A model generated the notes under the pieces. The model was not told where the DNA came from. It did no database searches and saw only the letters and a list, made by a program, of their open reading frames with translations. A program made the position numbers and the translations under genes. From contig NZ_CP068985.1 in the NCBI RefSeq assembly GCF_019397265.1, positions 5,944,001 to 6,008,000 on the forward strand: a stretch of 64,000 nucleotides of DNA, written 5' to 3'. Position 1 is the stretch's first letter. The number at the start of each line of letters is the position of its first letter. This document shows positions 47,587 to 56,559 of the stretch, one piece after another. The DNA comes from Nonomuraea coxensis DSM 45129 (GTDB taxonomy: Bacteria; Actinomycetota; Actinomycetes; Streptosporangiales; Streptosporangiaceae).

Positions 47587-48824
47587 GGCACCTCCGCCAC
47601 GATCAACGTCGGCCCGCCGTCCGGCGACTGTACGGTCAGCTCCCCGTCCACGGCGCGGAGCCGGTCGGCCAGCCCGGCGAGACCGTGTCCCTTGGCGACG
47701 TGCGCGCCGCCGACCCCATCATCCCCGATGGTGAGCATGAGGGCGTCGCCGAGGCGCTGGAGCTGGATCGTGCAGACGGTGGCGCGGCTGTGCTTGGCCA
47801 CGTTGGTGAGGGTCTCGGCGCAGACGAAGTAGAGGGCGTTCTCGATGGCTGCGGGGTAGCGTTCGATGGTCTGCACGTCGAGGTCCACGGGGACGGTGGC
47901 GCGTCCGGCGAGCGCGGCGAGCGCCGGGGCGAGCCCCCGGTCGGACAGGATGGGCGGGGCGATGCCGCGCGAGAGCGCGCGCAGCTCGTCCAGCGTCTCA
48001 CGGGTGGCGGTGATCGCGGACTTGATCGTGGCCGAGGCCGCCTCCGGGTCCCTGGCGAGCTGGCGCTGGGCCCGCGACAGCTCCATGGCCAGCGAGACCA
48101 GCCGCTGCTGCGGCCCGTCGTGGATGTCGCGCTCCAGCTTGCGCAGGGCGTTCGCCTCGGCGGAGACGGCGGCGGCGCGGCCCTCGGTGAGGTCGCTGAT
48201 GCGCTCCTGCAGCTCGGCCACGCCGGTCAGCAGCGCCCGGCCGAGCGAGGCGCGCAGCAGCGCCGAGCCGCGCACCAGCACCGGCATGAGCACGGCGAAG
48301 GCCAGGCCGAGCACGAGGTAGAAGGCGGAGTTGACGAGATAGCCCTCGCCGAGGCCGAGCAGCTCGGGCAGCTCGACGTTGCCGGGGATGCGGGAGGTGA
48401 CGAGCCCGTAGATCGGGTACGTCAGCCCGGCCAGCGGCACCGCCCAGGCCACCGCGGTCAGCACGAACGACGCGATCGAGATCGGGAAGTTGAGCACCCC
48501 GTGCAGCAGGTCGAGCCAGGACTGCCCGATGGTGAGCGGGTTGACCAGGCGGCGGAAGCGGCCCGCGCCGGACGGGGCGGGCGTGTACCGGGGCCGCACC
48601 GGCGGCCGGTCGAGCACGTCGGACAACCAGCCGCGCTCCGCGTCGGCGAAACCGCGCGCGACCATCAGCGTGCCGGCCAGCAGCGGCACGCCGATCCACA
48701 CGACCGCGGTGCCGACGCCGGCCGAGAAGCCGGCGACCATCAGCACGAAGGCGATGACGGCCGTGGGGAAGCCGACGACGGTGTAGCGGGTGTCGAGGAG
48801 GACCCGCCTCATCAGGGAGCGCAT
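47577..48824 (-). CDS. Sensor histidine kinase, NarX/DesK type with PF13796-like sensor
   Basis: A 415-residue membrane kinase. The N-terminal part (1-200) is a multi-helix membrane sensor of the actinobacterial 'putative sensor' type (TRYTVVGFPTAVIAFVLMVA, LPLAGLTYPIYG region). The HisKA_3 dimerisation domain carries the phospho-acceptor His235 in RKLERDIHDGPQQRLVSLAM. The HATPase domain ends the protein, with NALYFVCAETLTNVAKHS (N box) and TIGDDGVGGA (G1). The signal is unknown; homologues are often linked to envelope stress or lipid state. Its stop overlaps the response regulator start by 10 nt. Confidence 0.92.
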   Translation of the reverse strand: MRSLMRRVLLDTRYTVVGFPTAVIAFVLMVAGFSAGVGTAVVWIGVPLLAGTLMVARGFADAERGWLSDVLDRPPVRPRYTPAPSGAGRFRRLVNPLTIGQSWLDLLHGVLNFPISIASFVLTAVAWAVPLAGLTYPIYGLVTSRIPGNVELPELLGLGEGYLVNSAFYLVLGLAFAVLMPVLVRGSALLRASLGRALLTGVAELQERISDLTEGRAAAVSAEANALRKLERDIHDGPQQRLVSLAMELSRAQRQLARDPEAASATIKSAITATRETLDELRALSRGIAPPILSDRGLAPALAALAGRATVPVDLDVQTIERYPAAIENALYFVCAETLTNVAKHSRATVCTIQLQRLGDALMLTIGDDGVGGAHVAKGHGLAGLADRLRAVDGELTVQSPDGGPTLIVAEVPCG

Positions 48825-48880
48825 GGCCTCAACGCTAGAACCTCGGCCCGGACGTGACGAGCAGGCGGTCAGGTGTGCGG

Positions 48881-48900
48881 GGGTAGGGCTGTCCCTACCC
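48881..48900. promoter_or_regulatory. Perfect inverted repeat upstream of the two-component genes
   Basis: GGGTAGGG-CTGT-CCCTACCC, 8-bp arms and a 4-nt centre, lies 57 bp upstream of the kinase start and 110 bp upstream of the divergent acyltransferase. Sites of this shape are typical binding sites of NarL-type response regulators. It could control both transcripts (inference). Confidence 0.55.
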
Positions 48901-49009
48901 TCCTCAGTGGTGTGATCTCGACCGGAGTACGGCGGCTCGCGGCAATGTGCCGGACCGGCCCCCGGCGGGAGCCTTGACCCATCGGCTCCCCCCTGAATCG
49001 AGGCTCCTC

Positions 49010-50293
49010 ATGACCGTCCTGCTGGACCGCCCGGCCGCCCCCGCCGCGCCACCGCGTCCGTCCGCGGTCGCCCCCGCGAGCATCCCCGCCGGACGGGACT
49101 CGTTCGTCGATCTGCTGCGCGTGCTCGGCATCGCGCTGGTCGTGCTCCAGCACTGGACGATCCCCGTGCTGTCGTACGACGGCGCGCGGCTGACCACGGG
49201 CAACGCGCTGGCGACGCCCGGCGTGTGGGTGGTGACGTGGCTCAGCCAGGTGATGCCGCTGGTGTTCTTCGCGGGCGGCGCGGCGAACGCGATCGGCTTC
49301 GCCCGCTCCCGTGAGGGGACGCCGCGCTGGCTGGCGGTGCGGCAGCGGCGGCTGGCCTGGCCGCTGCTGCCGCTGGCGGCGGTGTGGATCCCGCTCCCCC
49401 AGGTGCTGCTCACGCTCGGCGTGCCCGAGCAGCCGCTCCGGGTGGGGGCGCAGCTCACGGGGCAGCTCCTGTGGTTCCTGGCGGTCTATCTCGTGGCCGT
49501 GGTGGCGACGCCGTACGCGCTGCGCCTGCACGCCCGCTTCGGCGCGGCGGTGCCGGCGGCGCTGGCGGCCGGGGCGGCGCTCACGGACGTCGTGCGCTTC
49601 ACGACCGGTCTCGACGCCGCCGGCTACCTGAACGTGGTGTTCGTCTGGCTGGCCGTGCACCAGCTCGGCTTCTTCTACGCCGAGGGGCGGCTGCGCCGGC
49701 CGTGGGCGCTCGCGGCGGGCGGGTTCGGCGCGGCGGCGCTGCTGGTGGCCTTCGGCCCCTACCCGGGCAGCATGATCGGGCTGCCCGGCGCCGAGGTGTC
49801 GAACATGGCCCCGCCCACGCTCGCCATGCTGGCCGTGGGCGCCGGGCAGGTCGGGCTGGCGGCGCTGCTGCGACCGGCGCTGGTCCGGCTGCCGCTCGGC
49901 CGGCTGCTGGCGTGGGCCGGGCCGCGGATCATGACGGTCTACCTGTGGCACATGCCGGCGCTGTTCGCGGTCACGGGCGTGGTCGTGGTGCTGCTGCGGG
50001 TGGACACGCCGGCGCCGGGGAGCGCGTTCTGGCTGGCGGGCTGGCCGCTCTGGTTCGGGCTGCTGTGCCTGGTGATGTGGCCGCTGACGCGGATCTTCGC
50101 CCGGTTCGAGACGCCGCCCGCGCTGCCGTACGGCACGGCCGGCCAGGGCGCCATGGCGGGCGCGGCGGCGCTGGTCGGGGCCGGGGTGCTGGCCCTCACG
50201 GTGGGCGGCTTCGCGCCGGGCCCGTGGCCGTTCCTGGCGGTGCTGGCGATCCTCGGCGGGCTGCTCATGACCGCGCCGCGGGCCCGTTCCTGA
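49010..50293 (+). CDS. Acyltransferase 3 family membrane protein
   Basis: A 427-residue integral membrane protein with about ten hydrophobic helices. The acyltransferase 3 pattern starts with GRDSFVDLLRVLGIALVVLQ and HWTIPVL (conserved His about 43). It continues with VMPLVFFAGGAANAIGFA, RQRRLAWPLLPLAAVWIPLP, and ends RIMTVYLWHMPALFAVTGVV. The family adds acyl groups to extracytoplasmic sugars or lipids. ATG 49010 begins a proline-rich cytosolic tail. It diverges from the two-component genes and is followed by the helicase after 56 bp; no functional link is evident. Confidence 0.87.
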   Translation: MTVLLDRPAAPAAPPRPSAVAPASIPAGRDSFVDLLRVLGIALVVLQHWTIPVLSYDGARLTTGNALATPGVWVVTWLSQVMPLVFFAGGAANAIGFARSREGTPRWLAVRQRRLAWPLLPLAAVWIPLPQVLLTLGVPEQPLRVGAQLTGQLLWFLAVYLVAVVATPYALRLHARFGAAVPAALAAGAALTDVVRFTTGLDAAGYLNVVFVWLAVHQLGFFYAEGRLRRPWALAAGGFGAAALLVAFGPYPGSMIGLPGAEVSNMAPPTLAMLAVGAGQVGLAALLRPALVRLPLGRLLAWAGPRIMTVYLWHMPALFAVTGVVVVLLRVDTPAPGSAFWLAGWPLWFGLLCLVMWPLTRIFARFETPPALPYGTAGQGAMAGAAALVGAGVLALTVGGFAPGPWPFLAVLAILGGLLMTAPRARS

Positions 50294-50349
50294 CCCGAGA
50301 TGGCGGGGACCGGTTCGAGCACCGGGCAAACTTCGGCAGGATAGAGGGT

Positions 50350-52848
50350 GTGAGCCTACTCGTGGACCGCCTGCCAGAAGAGATCGACGCCGAGCCGGAC
50401 GCCATCTTCGACGCCTTCGCCGCCTGGAACACCGAGCGCGGGCTCACCCTCTATCCGGCCCAGGAGGAGGCGCTGATCGAGGTCGTCTCGGGCAGCAACC
50501 TCATCCTGGCCACGCCCACGGGCTCGGGCAAGTCGCTCGTGGCCGCCGGGGCCCACTTCACGGCCCTGACCCGCGACCAGCGCACCTTCTACACCGCGCC
50601 GATCAAGGCGCTGGTGTCGGAGAAGTTCTTCGACCTGTGCGCCGTCTTCGGCACCGAGAACGTCGGCATGATGACCGGCGACGCCAGCGTCAACCCGGGC
50701 GCCCCCATCATCTGCTGCACCGCCGAGATCCTGGCCAACGTGGCGCTGCGCGACGGCGCTCAGGCCGACATCGGCCAGGTCGTCATGGACGAGTTCCACT
50801 TCTACGCCGAGCCCGACCGCGGCTGGGCCTGGCAGGTGCCGCTGCTGGAGCTGCCGCACGTGCAGTTCGTGCTGATGTCGGCGACGCTCGGCGACGTCAC
50901 GATGTTCGAGCGCGACCTCACCCGGCGCACCGGCCGGCCGACGGCCGTGGTCAAGCACGCCGAGCGGCCGGTCCCGCTGATCTACTCCTACCGGATGACG
51001 CCGCTGCACGAGACGCTGGAGGAGATGCTCTCCACCGGCCAGGCGCCGGTCTACGTCGTGCACTTCACGCAGGCCGCGGCCATGGAGCGGGCGCAGTCGC
51101 TGATGTCGATCAACATGGCGACGAAGGCCGAGAAGGAGGCCATCGCCGCGATGATCGGCGGCTTCCGCTTCACCACCCGCTTCGGCCGGGCGCTGTCGCG
51201 GCTGGTGCGGCACGGCATCGGCGTCCACCACGCGGGCATGCTGCCGAAATACCGCCGCCTGGTCGAGCGGCTGGCGCAGGCGGGCCTGCTCAAGGTCATC
51301 TGCGGCACCGACACCCTCGGCGTCGGCGTCAACGTCCCGATCCGCACGGTGCTGTTCACCGCGCTGTCGAAGTACGACGGCAACAAGGTCCGCCGGCTGC
51401 GCGCCCGCGAGTTCCACCAGATCGCCGGCCGCGCCGGCCGGGCCGGGTTCGACACCATCGGCTACGTCGCCTGCCAGGCCCCCGAGCACGAGATCGACAA
51501 CGCCCGCGCCCTCGCCAAGATCGGCGACGATCCCAAGCGGCGGCGCGGCTACGCCCGCAAGAAGCCGCCGGAGGGCTTCGTCGGCTGGAGCGAGGAGACC
51601 TTCCAGAAGCTGCAGGAGGCCGAGCCCGAGCCGCTCCAGTCGCGTTTCAAGGTCACCAACGCGATGCTGCTGGCCGTCATCAACCGGCCGGGCGACTGCT
51701 TCCAGGCGATGAAGCACCTGCTGACCGACAACCACGAGGACCGCAAGTGGCAGCGCCGGCACATCAGCCAGGCCATCGCCATCTACCGGTCGCTGCTCGC
51801 CGGCGGCATCGTCGAGCAGTTCGCGGAGCCGGACGAGCAGGGCCGCAGGGCCCGCCTCACGATCGAGCTGCAGGAGGACTTCGCGCTCAACCAGGCGCTG
51901 TCGACGTTCGCGCTGGCGGCGTTCGACCTGCTGGACCGCGAGTCGCCGTCGTACGCGCTGGACCTCGTCTCGATCGTCGAGTCGATCCTCGACGACCCGC
52001 GCCAGATCCTGTCGGCGCAGCTCAAGAAGGCGAAGGGCGAGGCCGTCGCGCAGATGAAGGCCGACGGCATCGAGTACGAAGAGCGCATGGAGCGGCTCAC
52101 CGAGGTCATGTACCCGATGCCGCTGGAGGACCTGCTGCTCGGCGCGTACGAGACCTACCGGCGCGGCCATCCGTGGGTCGCCGACCACACGGTGAGCCCG
52201 AAGTCGGTGGTGCGCGATATGTTCGAGCGGGCGATGACCTTCGGCGACTACATCCAGTTCTACGAGCTGGCCCGCTCCGAGGGCACGGTGCTGCGTTACC
52301 TCGCCGACGCCTACCGCACGCTGTCGCGCACGGTGCCCGAGCATCTCAAGACCGACGATCTGGTGGATCTCATCGAGTGGCTGGGCGAGCTGGTCCGGCA
52401 GGTCGACTCCTCGCTCATCGACGAGTGGGAGAAGCTGGCCAACCCGGCGGAGGCGCTGGAGCGGCAGCAGGAGCTGGAGGCGCGGGTGCGGCCGGTCACC
52501 GGCAACCCGCGGGCCTTCCGCGTGCTGGTCCGCAACGCCATGTTCCGGCTGGTCGAGCTGTGCGCGCTGGAGAAGGAGGAGGAGCTGGAGGAGCTGGCTC
52601 CCGACGTCGACTGGGGCGCGGCGCTGGACGCCTACTACGCCGACCACGAGGAGATCCGCACCGACGCCGACGCGCGCGGGCCGGCGCTGCTGCGCATCGA
52701 GGAGGAGCAGGGGCTCTGGAAGGTGCGCCAGACGATCAAGGATCCGGCGGGCGACGGCGACTGGGGCATCGACGCCCAGGTGGACCTCGCCGCCTCCGAC
52801 GAGGAGGGCCGGGCCGTGCTGCACGTGCAGGGGCTCAACCGGCTGTAG
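50350..52848 (+). CDS. Ski2-like DEAD/DEAH-box RNA helicase with DUF3516 C-terminus
   Basis: An 832-residue ATP-dependent helicase. Walker A ATPTGSGKS is at residues 54-62, motif II DEFH at 147-150 (QVVMDEFHFYAEPDRGW), motif III VLMSATLGD, and the second RecA domain includes GIGVHHAGMLPKYRR, GTDTLGVGVNVPIRTVLFTA and motif VI FHQIAGRAGRAGFDTIG. A DUF3516-type region fills residues about 430-830 (RFKVTNAMLLAVINRPGDCF, MYPMPLEDLLLGAYETYR). Ski2-like helicases unwind structured RNA in processing or decay; the bacterial group has no defined substrate. GTG 50350 follows GAGG. It stands alone. Confidence 0.9.
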   Translation: MSLLVDRLPEEIDAEPDAIFDAFAAWNTERGLTLYPAQEEALIEVVSGSNLILATPTGSGKSLVAAGAHFTALTRDQRTFYTAPIKALVSEKFFDLCAVFGTENVGMMTGDASVNPGAPIICCTAEILANVALRDGAQADIGQVVMDEFHFYAEPDRGWAWQVPLLELPHVQFVLMSATLGDVTMFERDLTRRTGRPTAVVKHAERPVPLIYSYRMTPLHETLEEMLSTGQAPVYVVHFTQAAAMERAQSLMSINMATKAEKEAIAAMIGGFRFTTRFGRALSRLVRHGIGVHHAGMLPKYRRLVERLAQAGLLKVICGTDTLGVGVNVPIRTVLFTALSKYDGNKVRRLRAREFHQIAGRAGRAGFDTIGYVACQAPEHEIDNARALAKIGDDPKRRRGYARKKPPEGFVGWSEETFQKLQEAEPEPLQSRFKVTNAMLLAVINRPGDCFQAMKHLLTDNHEDRKWQRRHISQAIAIYRSLLAGGIVEQFAEPDEQGRRARLTIELQEDFALNQALSTFALAAFDLLDRESPSYALDLVSIVESILDDPRQILSAQLKKAKGEAVAQMKADGIEYEERMERLTEVMYPMPLEDLLLGAYETYRRGHPWVADHTVSPKSVVRDMFERAMTFGDYIQFYELARSEGTVLRYLADAYRTLSRTVPEHLKTDDLVDLIEWLGELVRQVDSSLIDEWEKLANPAEALERQQELEARVRPVTGNPRAFRVLVRNAMFRLVELCALEKEEELEELAPDVDWGAALDAYYADHEEIRTDADARGPALLRIEEEQGLWKVRQTIKDPAGDGDWGIDAQVDLAASDEEGRAVLHVQGLNRL

Positions 52849-53036
52849 GAGGATGACAAGCCGTGTGCCGGAACGGACTGGCAAGGGCGTCCCGGCACAC
52901 GCCTGTCGATTCAGTGTCTGACGCGGGACGTAGGGGTCGTGTCATGACACTGTCTTAAGATCGTGACATTTCGCGACCACCCGTCCAGGTCCTTCGCGGC
53001 CCGGAAAGATCCGCGATCGTGCGACAAAATAGACCG

Positions 53037-53531
53037 GTGAGCGACGAAGAGATCAGGCGCGTCCTCGGGCTGCTCTCCCAGGACGACACGTTGCGCGCCT
53101 TCGCCTCCCTGGTGCTCGGCGAGAGCGACGGCCTCCCCCCGAAGACCCTGCGCAAGCTGGCGACCGGCGGGCTGGCCGCGTGCGACGAGAGCGGGAAGTG
53201 GCGGGCGGCGCCCGAGCGCTTCAGGGAACTGCTGCGCTCCAGCGCCGCGCCCGCCGAGGCGCTGAGCGAGGAGGAGCGGGTGCTGCGCACGTTCCTGGTC
53301 GACGGGCGGCTGACGACCCTGGCGATGCGCCGCGACAAGCGGCTGGTGGTGCTGCGCTACATCGCCATGGTCTTCGAGCCGGGCATGCGTTACGCCGAGA
53401 AGGACGTCAACGTCGCGCTGCGGGCCTTCCACGACGACTACGCGGCCCTGCGCCGCTACCTGGTGGACGAGGAGCTGCTGTCACGGGAGGGCAACGTCTA
53501 CTGGCGCAGCGGCGGTCACGTCGAGATCTGA
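53037..53531 (+). CDS. DUF2087 domain protein
   Basis: A 164-residue protein. The C-terminal DUF2087 motif is unmistakable: YAEKDVNVALRAFHDDYAAL, RRYLVDEELLSREGNVYWRS. The N-terminal part (SDEEIRRVLGLLSQDDTLRA, FASLVLG) is a helical winged-helix-like region, giving the layout of DUF2087 proteins often annotated as ArsR-like regulators. GTG 53037 is used; an in-frame GTG at 53019 would add six residues and neither has a strong ribosome-binding site. Immediately downstream on the other strand are decayed genes. Confidence 0.83.
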   Translation: MSDEEIRRVLGLLSQDDTLRAFASLVLGESDGLPPKTLRKLATGGLAACDESGKWRAAPERFRELLRSSAAPAEALSEEERVLRTFLVDGRLTTLAMRRDKRLVVLRYIAMVFEPGMRYAEKDVNVALRAFHDDYAALRRYLVDEELLSREGNVYWRSGGHVEI

Positions 53532-53534
53532 GGC

Positions 53535-53715
53535 AGCCGTCCCCAGCTCCTCGACGCGGTAGCCGCCGGAGCCGAGCGACCAGGAGATCGTGGCGGCCCG
53601 GTCGCTCTCGTTGAACAGCGCGACCGCCCGCCCGGTCGCCGCTCGCGAGCGGCTTGGCCGGCACGTGGTACCAGCCGTCGCTCCTGACGAGGTCCACGGC
53701 GATCACGTCGGGGCC
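53535..53715 (-). pseudogene. Fragment of a GH27-like alpha-galactosidase C-terminus
   Basis: The minus strand reads DVIAVDLVRSDGWYHVPAKP, LASGDRA, and after a 4-base duplication (CGGGCGGGCGG at about 53625-53640) VALFNESDRAATISWSLGSG, GYRVEEL. This matches the end of GH27 alpha-galactosidases (DVIAVDQD..., then a beta-sandwich with RAVALFNRS). The catalytic domain is absent and the reading frame is broken, so it is a decayed tail. The GH27 assignment rests on this short stretch. Confidence 0.5.
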
Positions 53716-53770
53716 GGCGACGACGGCGGGCGGCGCGGCGGCGGCCGTGAGGGTGCGCGTGGGGGTCCTG

Positions 53771-54324
53771 TCAGGCGGGGTTGAGCTGCGGGCGGCCCGG
53801 CTCGATGACGAAGGAGCCGGAGGTGTAGGCCGGGGCGTAGGGTTCGGTGACCCGGGACAGGGAGCGGAAGTCGACCTTCATCTCCTGCCGGGTGATCCGG
53901 GTGCGGACGTAGCCGCGGCGGCCGTTGAAGAACTTCACGTGCGGGTTCTCCGCCAGCAGGTTCTGCGTGTCGGGGTACTCGTCCAGGCCGTCGCCCGCGC
54001 TGGTGACCGAGGTGGTGACCAGCTCGACGGCGACGGACCCCCGCGGCGCACGACGCGGCGGAAGCCCTCGTCCCTGGCCAGCTCCCACTGGACGGGAACG
54101 GCCCGGTCCGGCATGCCGCCGAGCCCGTCGAGCGCCACCGGGTCCATGGCGAGGCGCGTCCACAGGACCACACCGTCGGAGGCGGGCTCGCCGGAGGCGA
54201 TCCCGAGCTGGAAGGGGTCGCAGAGAGGGGCACGGCGGGCCGCCGCGCACACGGGTGGGGTGCCCAGCGCGGCGGACAGGCCCAGGCTCGCGGCCCCGGC
54301 GAACAGTGAACGCCGGGTGATCAT
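53771..54324 (-). pseudogene. PhoD-like alkaline phosphatase with large internal deletion
   Basis: From ATG 54324 the frame gives a Tat signal (MITRRSLFAGAASLGLSAAL) and the PhoD N-terminal domain (DPFQLGIASGEPASDGVVLW, TRLAMDPVALDG, VPVQWELARDEGFRRVV). At about 54040 the frame changes and the sequence jumps to the extreme PhoD C-terminus: VAVELVTTSVTSAGDG, NPHVKFFNGRRGYVRTRITR, SGSFVIEPGRPQLNPA. About 350 residues including the whole metallophosphatase core are missing. The gene cannot encode an active phosphatase. Confidence 0.8.
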
Positions 54325-54333
54325 GGGGGATCC

Positions 54334-54490
54334 TCACTGACTACTTGACGGTGCGTTGCCTTCCGCGACAGCCTGGCCCGCGGCTACCTGCGGAGAGAGT
54401 TCTCCGAGGGACATCCGGTTGAAGAGCTGGTTAAGCTTCGTCTCGAAGCCGGTGAAGCCGGTGGTGATCGGCAGCGGGAAGGCGGCGGAC
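54334..54490 (-). pseudogene. C-terminal fragment of an ABC solute-binding protein
   Basis: On the minus strand the sequence reads FPLPITTGFTGFETKLNQLF, NRMSLGELSPQVAAGQAVAE, GNAPSSSQ and a stop at 54334. This is the usual end of a family 1 sugar-binding protein (terminal helices with 'G..SP..A...A' spacing). No N-terminal part is present: the dusB stop lies at 54524. It is probably left over from a deletion that joined dusB to this tail. Confidence 0.55.
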
Positions 54491-54523
54491 CGCGGCCCGT
54501 GGCCCGCTGACCGGCCGCCGGGG

Positions 54524-55633
54524 TCAGCCGCCGGACACCTCGGACTCGGCGTCCTCGGGCACCGCGCCGTCCCACGGGTCGTCCAGCCAGCCGTCCGGCA
54601 GCAGCACCTTGGACCGCTCGCCCGACTTGCCGCGCGGGGTGTCGGTGTTGGGCGGCCACGGCTGGTCGTGCTCCAGCTTGGCGAGGCCGGCCCGCAGTCC
54701 GTCGAGCGACTCGGCCGTGCCCAGCTCGCGCCGCAGCTCGGTGCCGACCGTGAAGCCCTTCAGGTACCAGCCGACGTGCTTGCGGAAGTCGGCGACGGCG
54801 TAGCGCTCGATGTCGAAGCAGCGGGTCAGCCCCTCGGCGTGCCGGATCATCACCGCGGCCACCTCGCCGAGCGTGGGGCGGACGCGCTCGGGGCTGCCGT
54901 TGAAGGCGTTCTCCAGGTCCCTGAACAGCCACGGGCGGCCCAGGCAGCCGCGCCCCACCACCACGCCGTCGCAGCCGGTCTCGGCCACCATCCGCAGGGC
55001 GTCGTCGGCGCACCAGATGTCGCCGTTGCCCAGCACGGGGATCTCCGGCACGGCCTCCTTCAGCCGCGCGATCGCCGCCCAGTCGGCGACCCCGCCGTAG
55101 TGCTGCCGGGCCGTGCGGGCGTGCAGCGCGATCGCGGCGACGCCCTCCTCGGCGGCGATGCGCCCCGCGTCGAGGTAGGTCAGGTGGTCGTCGTCGATGC
55201 CTTTGCGCATCTTCATCGTCACGGGCAGCGTCCCGGCGTTCGCGACCGCGGCCCGCAGGATGCGGCGCAGCAGGCCGCGTTTGTACGGCAGCGCCGACCC
55301 GCCCCCGCGCCTGGTCACCTTGGGCACCGGGCAGCCGAAGTTGAGGTCGACGTGGTCGGCGAGGCCCTCCTCGGCGATCATGCGGACCGCCCGGCCCACG
55401 ATGACGGGGTCCACCCCGTAGAGCTGGATGCTCCTCGGCCGCTCGGAGCCGTCGAAGCGGATCATCCGCATGGTCTTGGGGTTGCGCTCCACGAGCCCGC
55501 GCGTGGTGATCATCTCGCACACGAACAGCCCGGCGCCCTGCTCCCTGCACAGCACCCGGAACGGCGCGTTCGTGATGCCCGCCATCGGCGCCAGCACCAC
55601 CGGCGGCCACACCCCGAGAGGCCCAATCTTCAT
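54524..55633 (-). CDS. dusB: tRNA-dihydrouridine synthase
   Basis: A 369-residue flavoenzyme that reduces uridine to dihydrouridine in the tRNA D-loop. Dus motifs are VVLAPMAGITNAPFRVLCRE, VDLNFGCPVPKVTRRGGGSA (catalytic Cys in NFGCP), VTMKMRKG, IALHARTARQHYGGVADW, VLGNGDIWCADDALRM and DGVVVGRGCLGRPWLFRD. A C-terminal helical tRNA-binding domain follows (FRKHVGWYLKGFTVGTELRR). ATG 55633 is used. It diverges from the ACT-domain gene, with starts 81 bp apart. Confidence 0.93.
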   Translation of the reverse strand: MKIGPLGVWPPVVLAPMAGITNAPFRVLCREQGAGLFVCEMITTRGLVERNPKTMRMIRFDGSERPRSIQLYGVDPVIVGRAVRMIAEEGLADHVDLNFGCPVPKVTRRGGGSALPYKRGLLRRILRAAVANAGTLPVTMKMRKGIDDDHLTYLDAGRIAAEEGVAAIALHARTARQHYGGVADWAAIARLKEAVPEIPVLGNGDIWCADDALRMVAETGCDGVVVGRGCLGRPWLFRDLENAFNGSPERVRPTLGEVAAVMIRHAEGLTRCFDIERYAVADFRKHVGWYLKGFTVGTELRRELGTAESLDGLRAGLAKLEHDQPWPPNTDTPRGKSGERSKVLLPDGWLDDPWDGAVPEDAESEVSGG

Positions 55634-55714
55634 CCGCCCAGTTGTAGCGCAGGTCAGGCCGTGACCGGTATTCGGCCGATAGGCTGTGATCAGCATCTCG
55701 ACGAGGGGGAATGG

Positions 55715-56350
55715 ATGCTTCTTCGCGTTCGCGTGCGGCTGCCCGACAGGCCGGGCTCCCTGGCGCAGGTCACCAGGGTCCTGGGTGCGGCGGGGGCCGA
55801 CATCACCCAGATGATCGTCCTCGACCGGGGCGCGGGCAGCGCGCTCGACGACCTGACGGTCTTCTGTCCCGAGACCATCTCCCGGCAGGATCTCGTCAAG
55901 AGCCTGGAGGGCGTCGAGGGCGTCGCCGTCGAGGCGGTCTGGACCACCCGCGAGGCGCCCGGCACCTATCCGGAGCTGGAGATACTCAAGTACATCACCA
56001 CGGCGGGCGACCGGGCGCTGACCACGCTCGTGGACTCGCTGCCGGTGCTGTTCAGCGCCGACTGGGCGGCCACGACCGCCGGCGACCGGGTGGTCTACGC
56101 GAGCTGGCGGGCCCCGCAGGAGCTCGACGTCCCGGCCGAGGCGCCGTCCCGCCCGGCCGCGATGACCCTCGGCGACGGCCTGCACATCATCCACGCCCCG
56201 CTGCCGCCGCTGGCGCTGGCCCTCGTCCTGGCCCGCAGGGAGGGCCCGGCCTTCCACCGCATCGAGGTCCACCGCCTCACCCGCATCCTGGAGATCTTCC
56301 TCAGCCTGCCCGCGACCGAGCGGAGCGTGGCCCGGCAGCTCCGCAAGTAA
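55715..56350 (+). CDS. ACT-domain protein
   Basis: A 211-residue protein with an N-terminal ACT domain (residues 1-75: MLLRVRVRLPDRPGSLAQVT, RVLGAAGADITQMIVLDRGA, LDDLTVFCPETISRQDLVKS). A second, less conserved region (YITTAGDRALTTLVDSLPVL, DWAATTAGDRVVYASWRAP) may be a degenerate GAF-like or regulatory fold. Such stand-alone ACT proteins are common in actinobacteria and probably sense an amino acid. GAGGGGGA precedes ATG 55715. The gene is followed by tRNA array 2. Confidence 0.78.
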   Translation: MLLRVRVRLPDRPGSLAQVTRVLGAAGADITQMIVLDRGAGSALDDLTVFCPETISRQDLVKSLEGVEGVAVEAVWTTREAPGTYPELEILKYITTAGDRALTTLVDSLPVLFSADWAATTAGDRVVYASWRAPQELDVPAEAPSRPAAMTLGDGLHIIHAPLPPLALALVLARREGPAFHRIEVHRLTRILEIFLSLPATERSVARQLRK

Positions 56351-56392
56351 GCATCAACGCCGAAAACCCGCTAGAGTTGTGAAAGCAGCAAC

Positions 56393-56464
56393 GCGGAAGT
56401 GGCTCAGTGGTAGAGCATCACCTTGCCAAGGTGAGGGTCGCGGGTTCGAATCCCGTCTTCCGCT
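56393..56464 (+). tRNA. tRNA-Gly (GCC), array 2
   Basis: A 72-nt cloverleaf identical to 19778-19849: acceptor GCGGAAG/CTTCCGC, anticodon loop TTGCCAA (GCC). Confidence 0.96.
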
Positions 56465-56483
56465 CGGAGTGGGATGTTGACGC

Positions 56484-56554
56484 GGTGGCGTGGCCGAGAG
56501 GCGAGGCAGCGGCCTGCAAAGCCGTCCACACGGGTTCGAATCCCGTCGCCACCT
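56484..56554 (+). tRNA. tRNA-Cys (GCA), array 2
   Basis: A 71-nt cloverleaf with anticodon loop CTGCAAA (GCA). It differs from the array 1 copy only in the T-loop (TTCGAAT here, TTCAAAT there). Confidence 0.96.
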
Positions 56555-56559
56555 CACAA

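Noticed and set aside
54524..56272. A 582-aa dusB with long N-terminal extension
   Set aside because: The extension runs across the divergent ACT-domain gene in antisense; the family N-terminus begins at ATG 55633.
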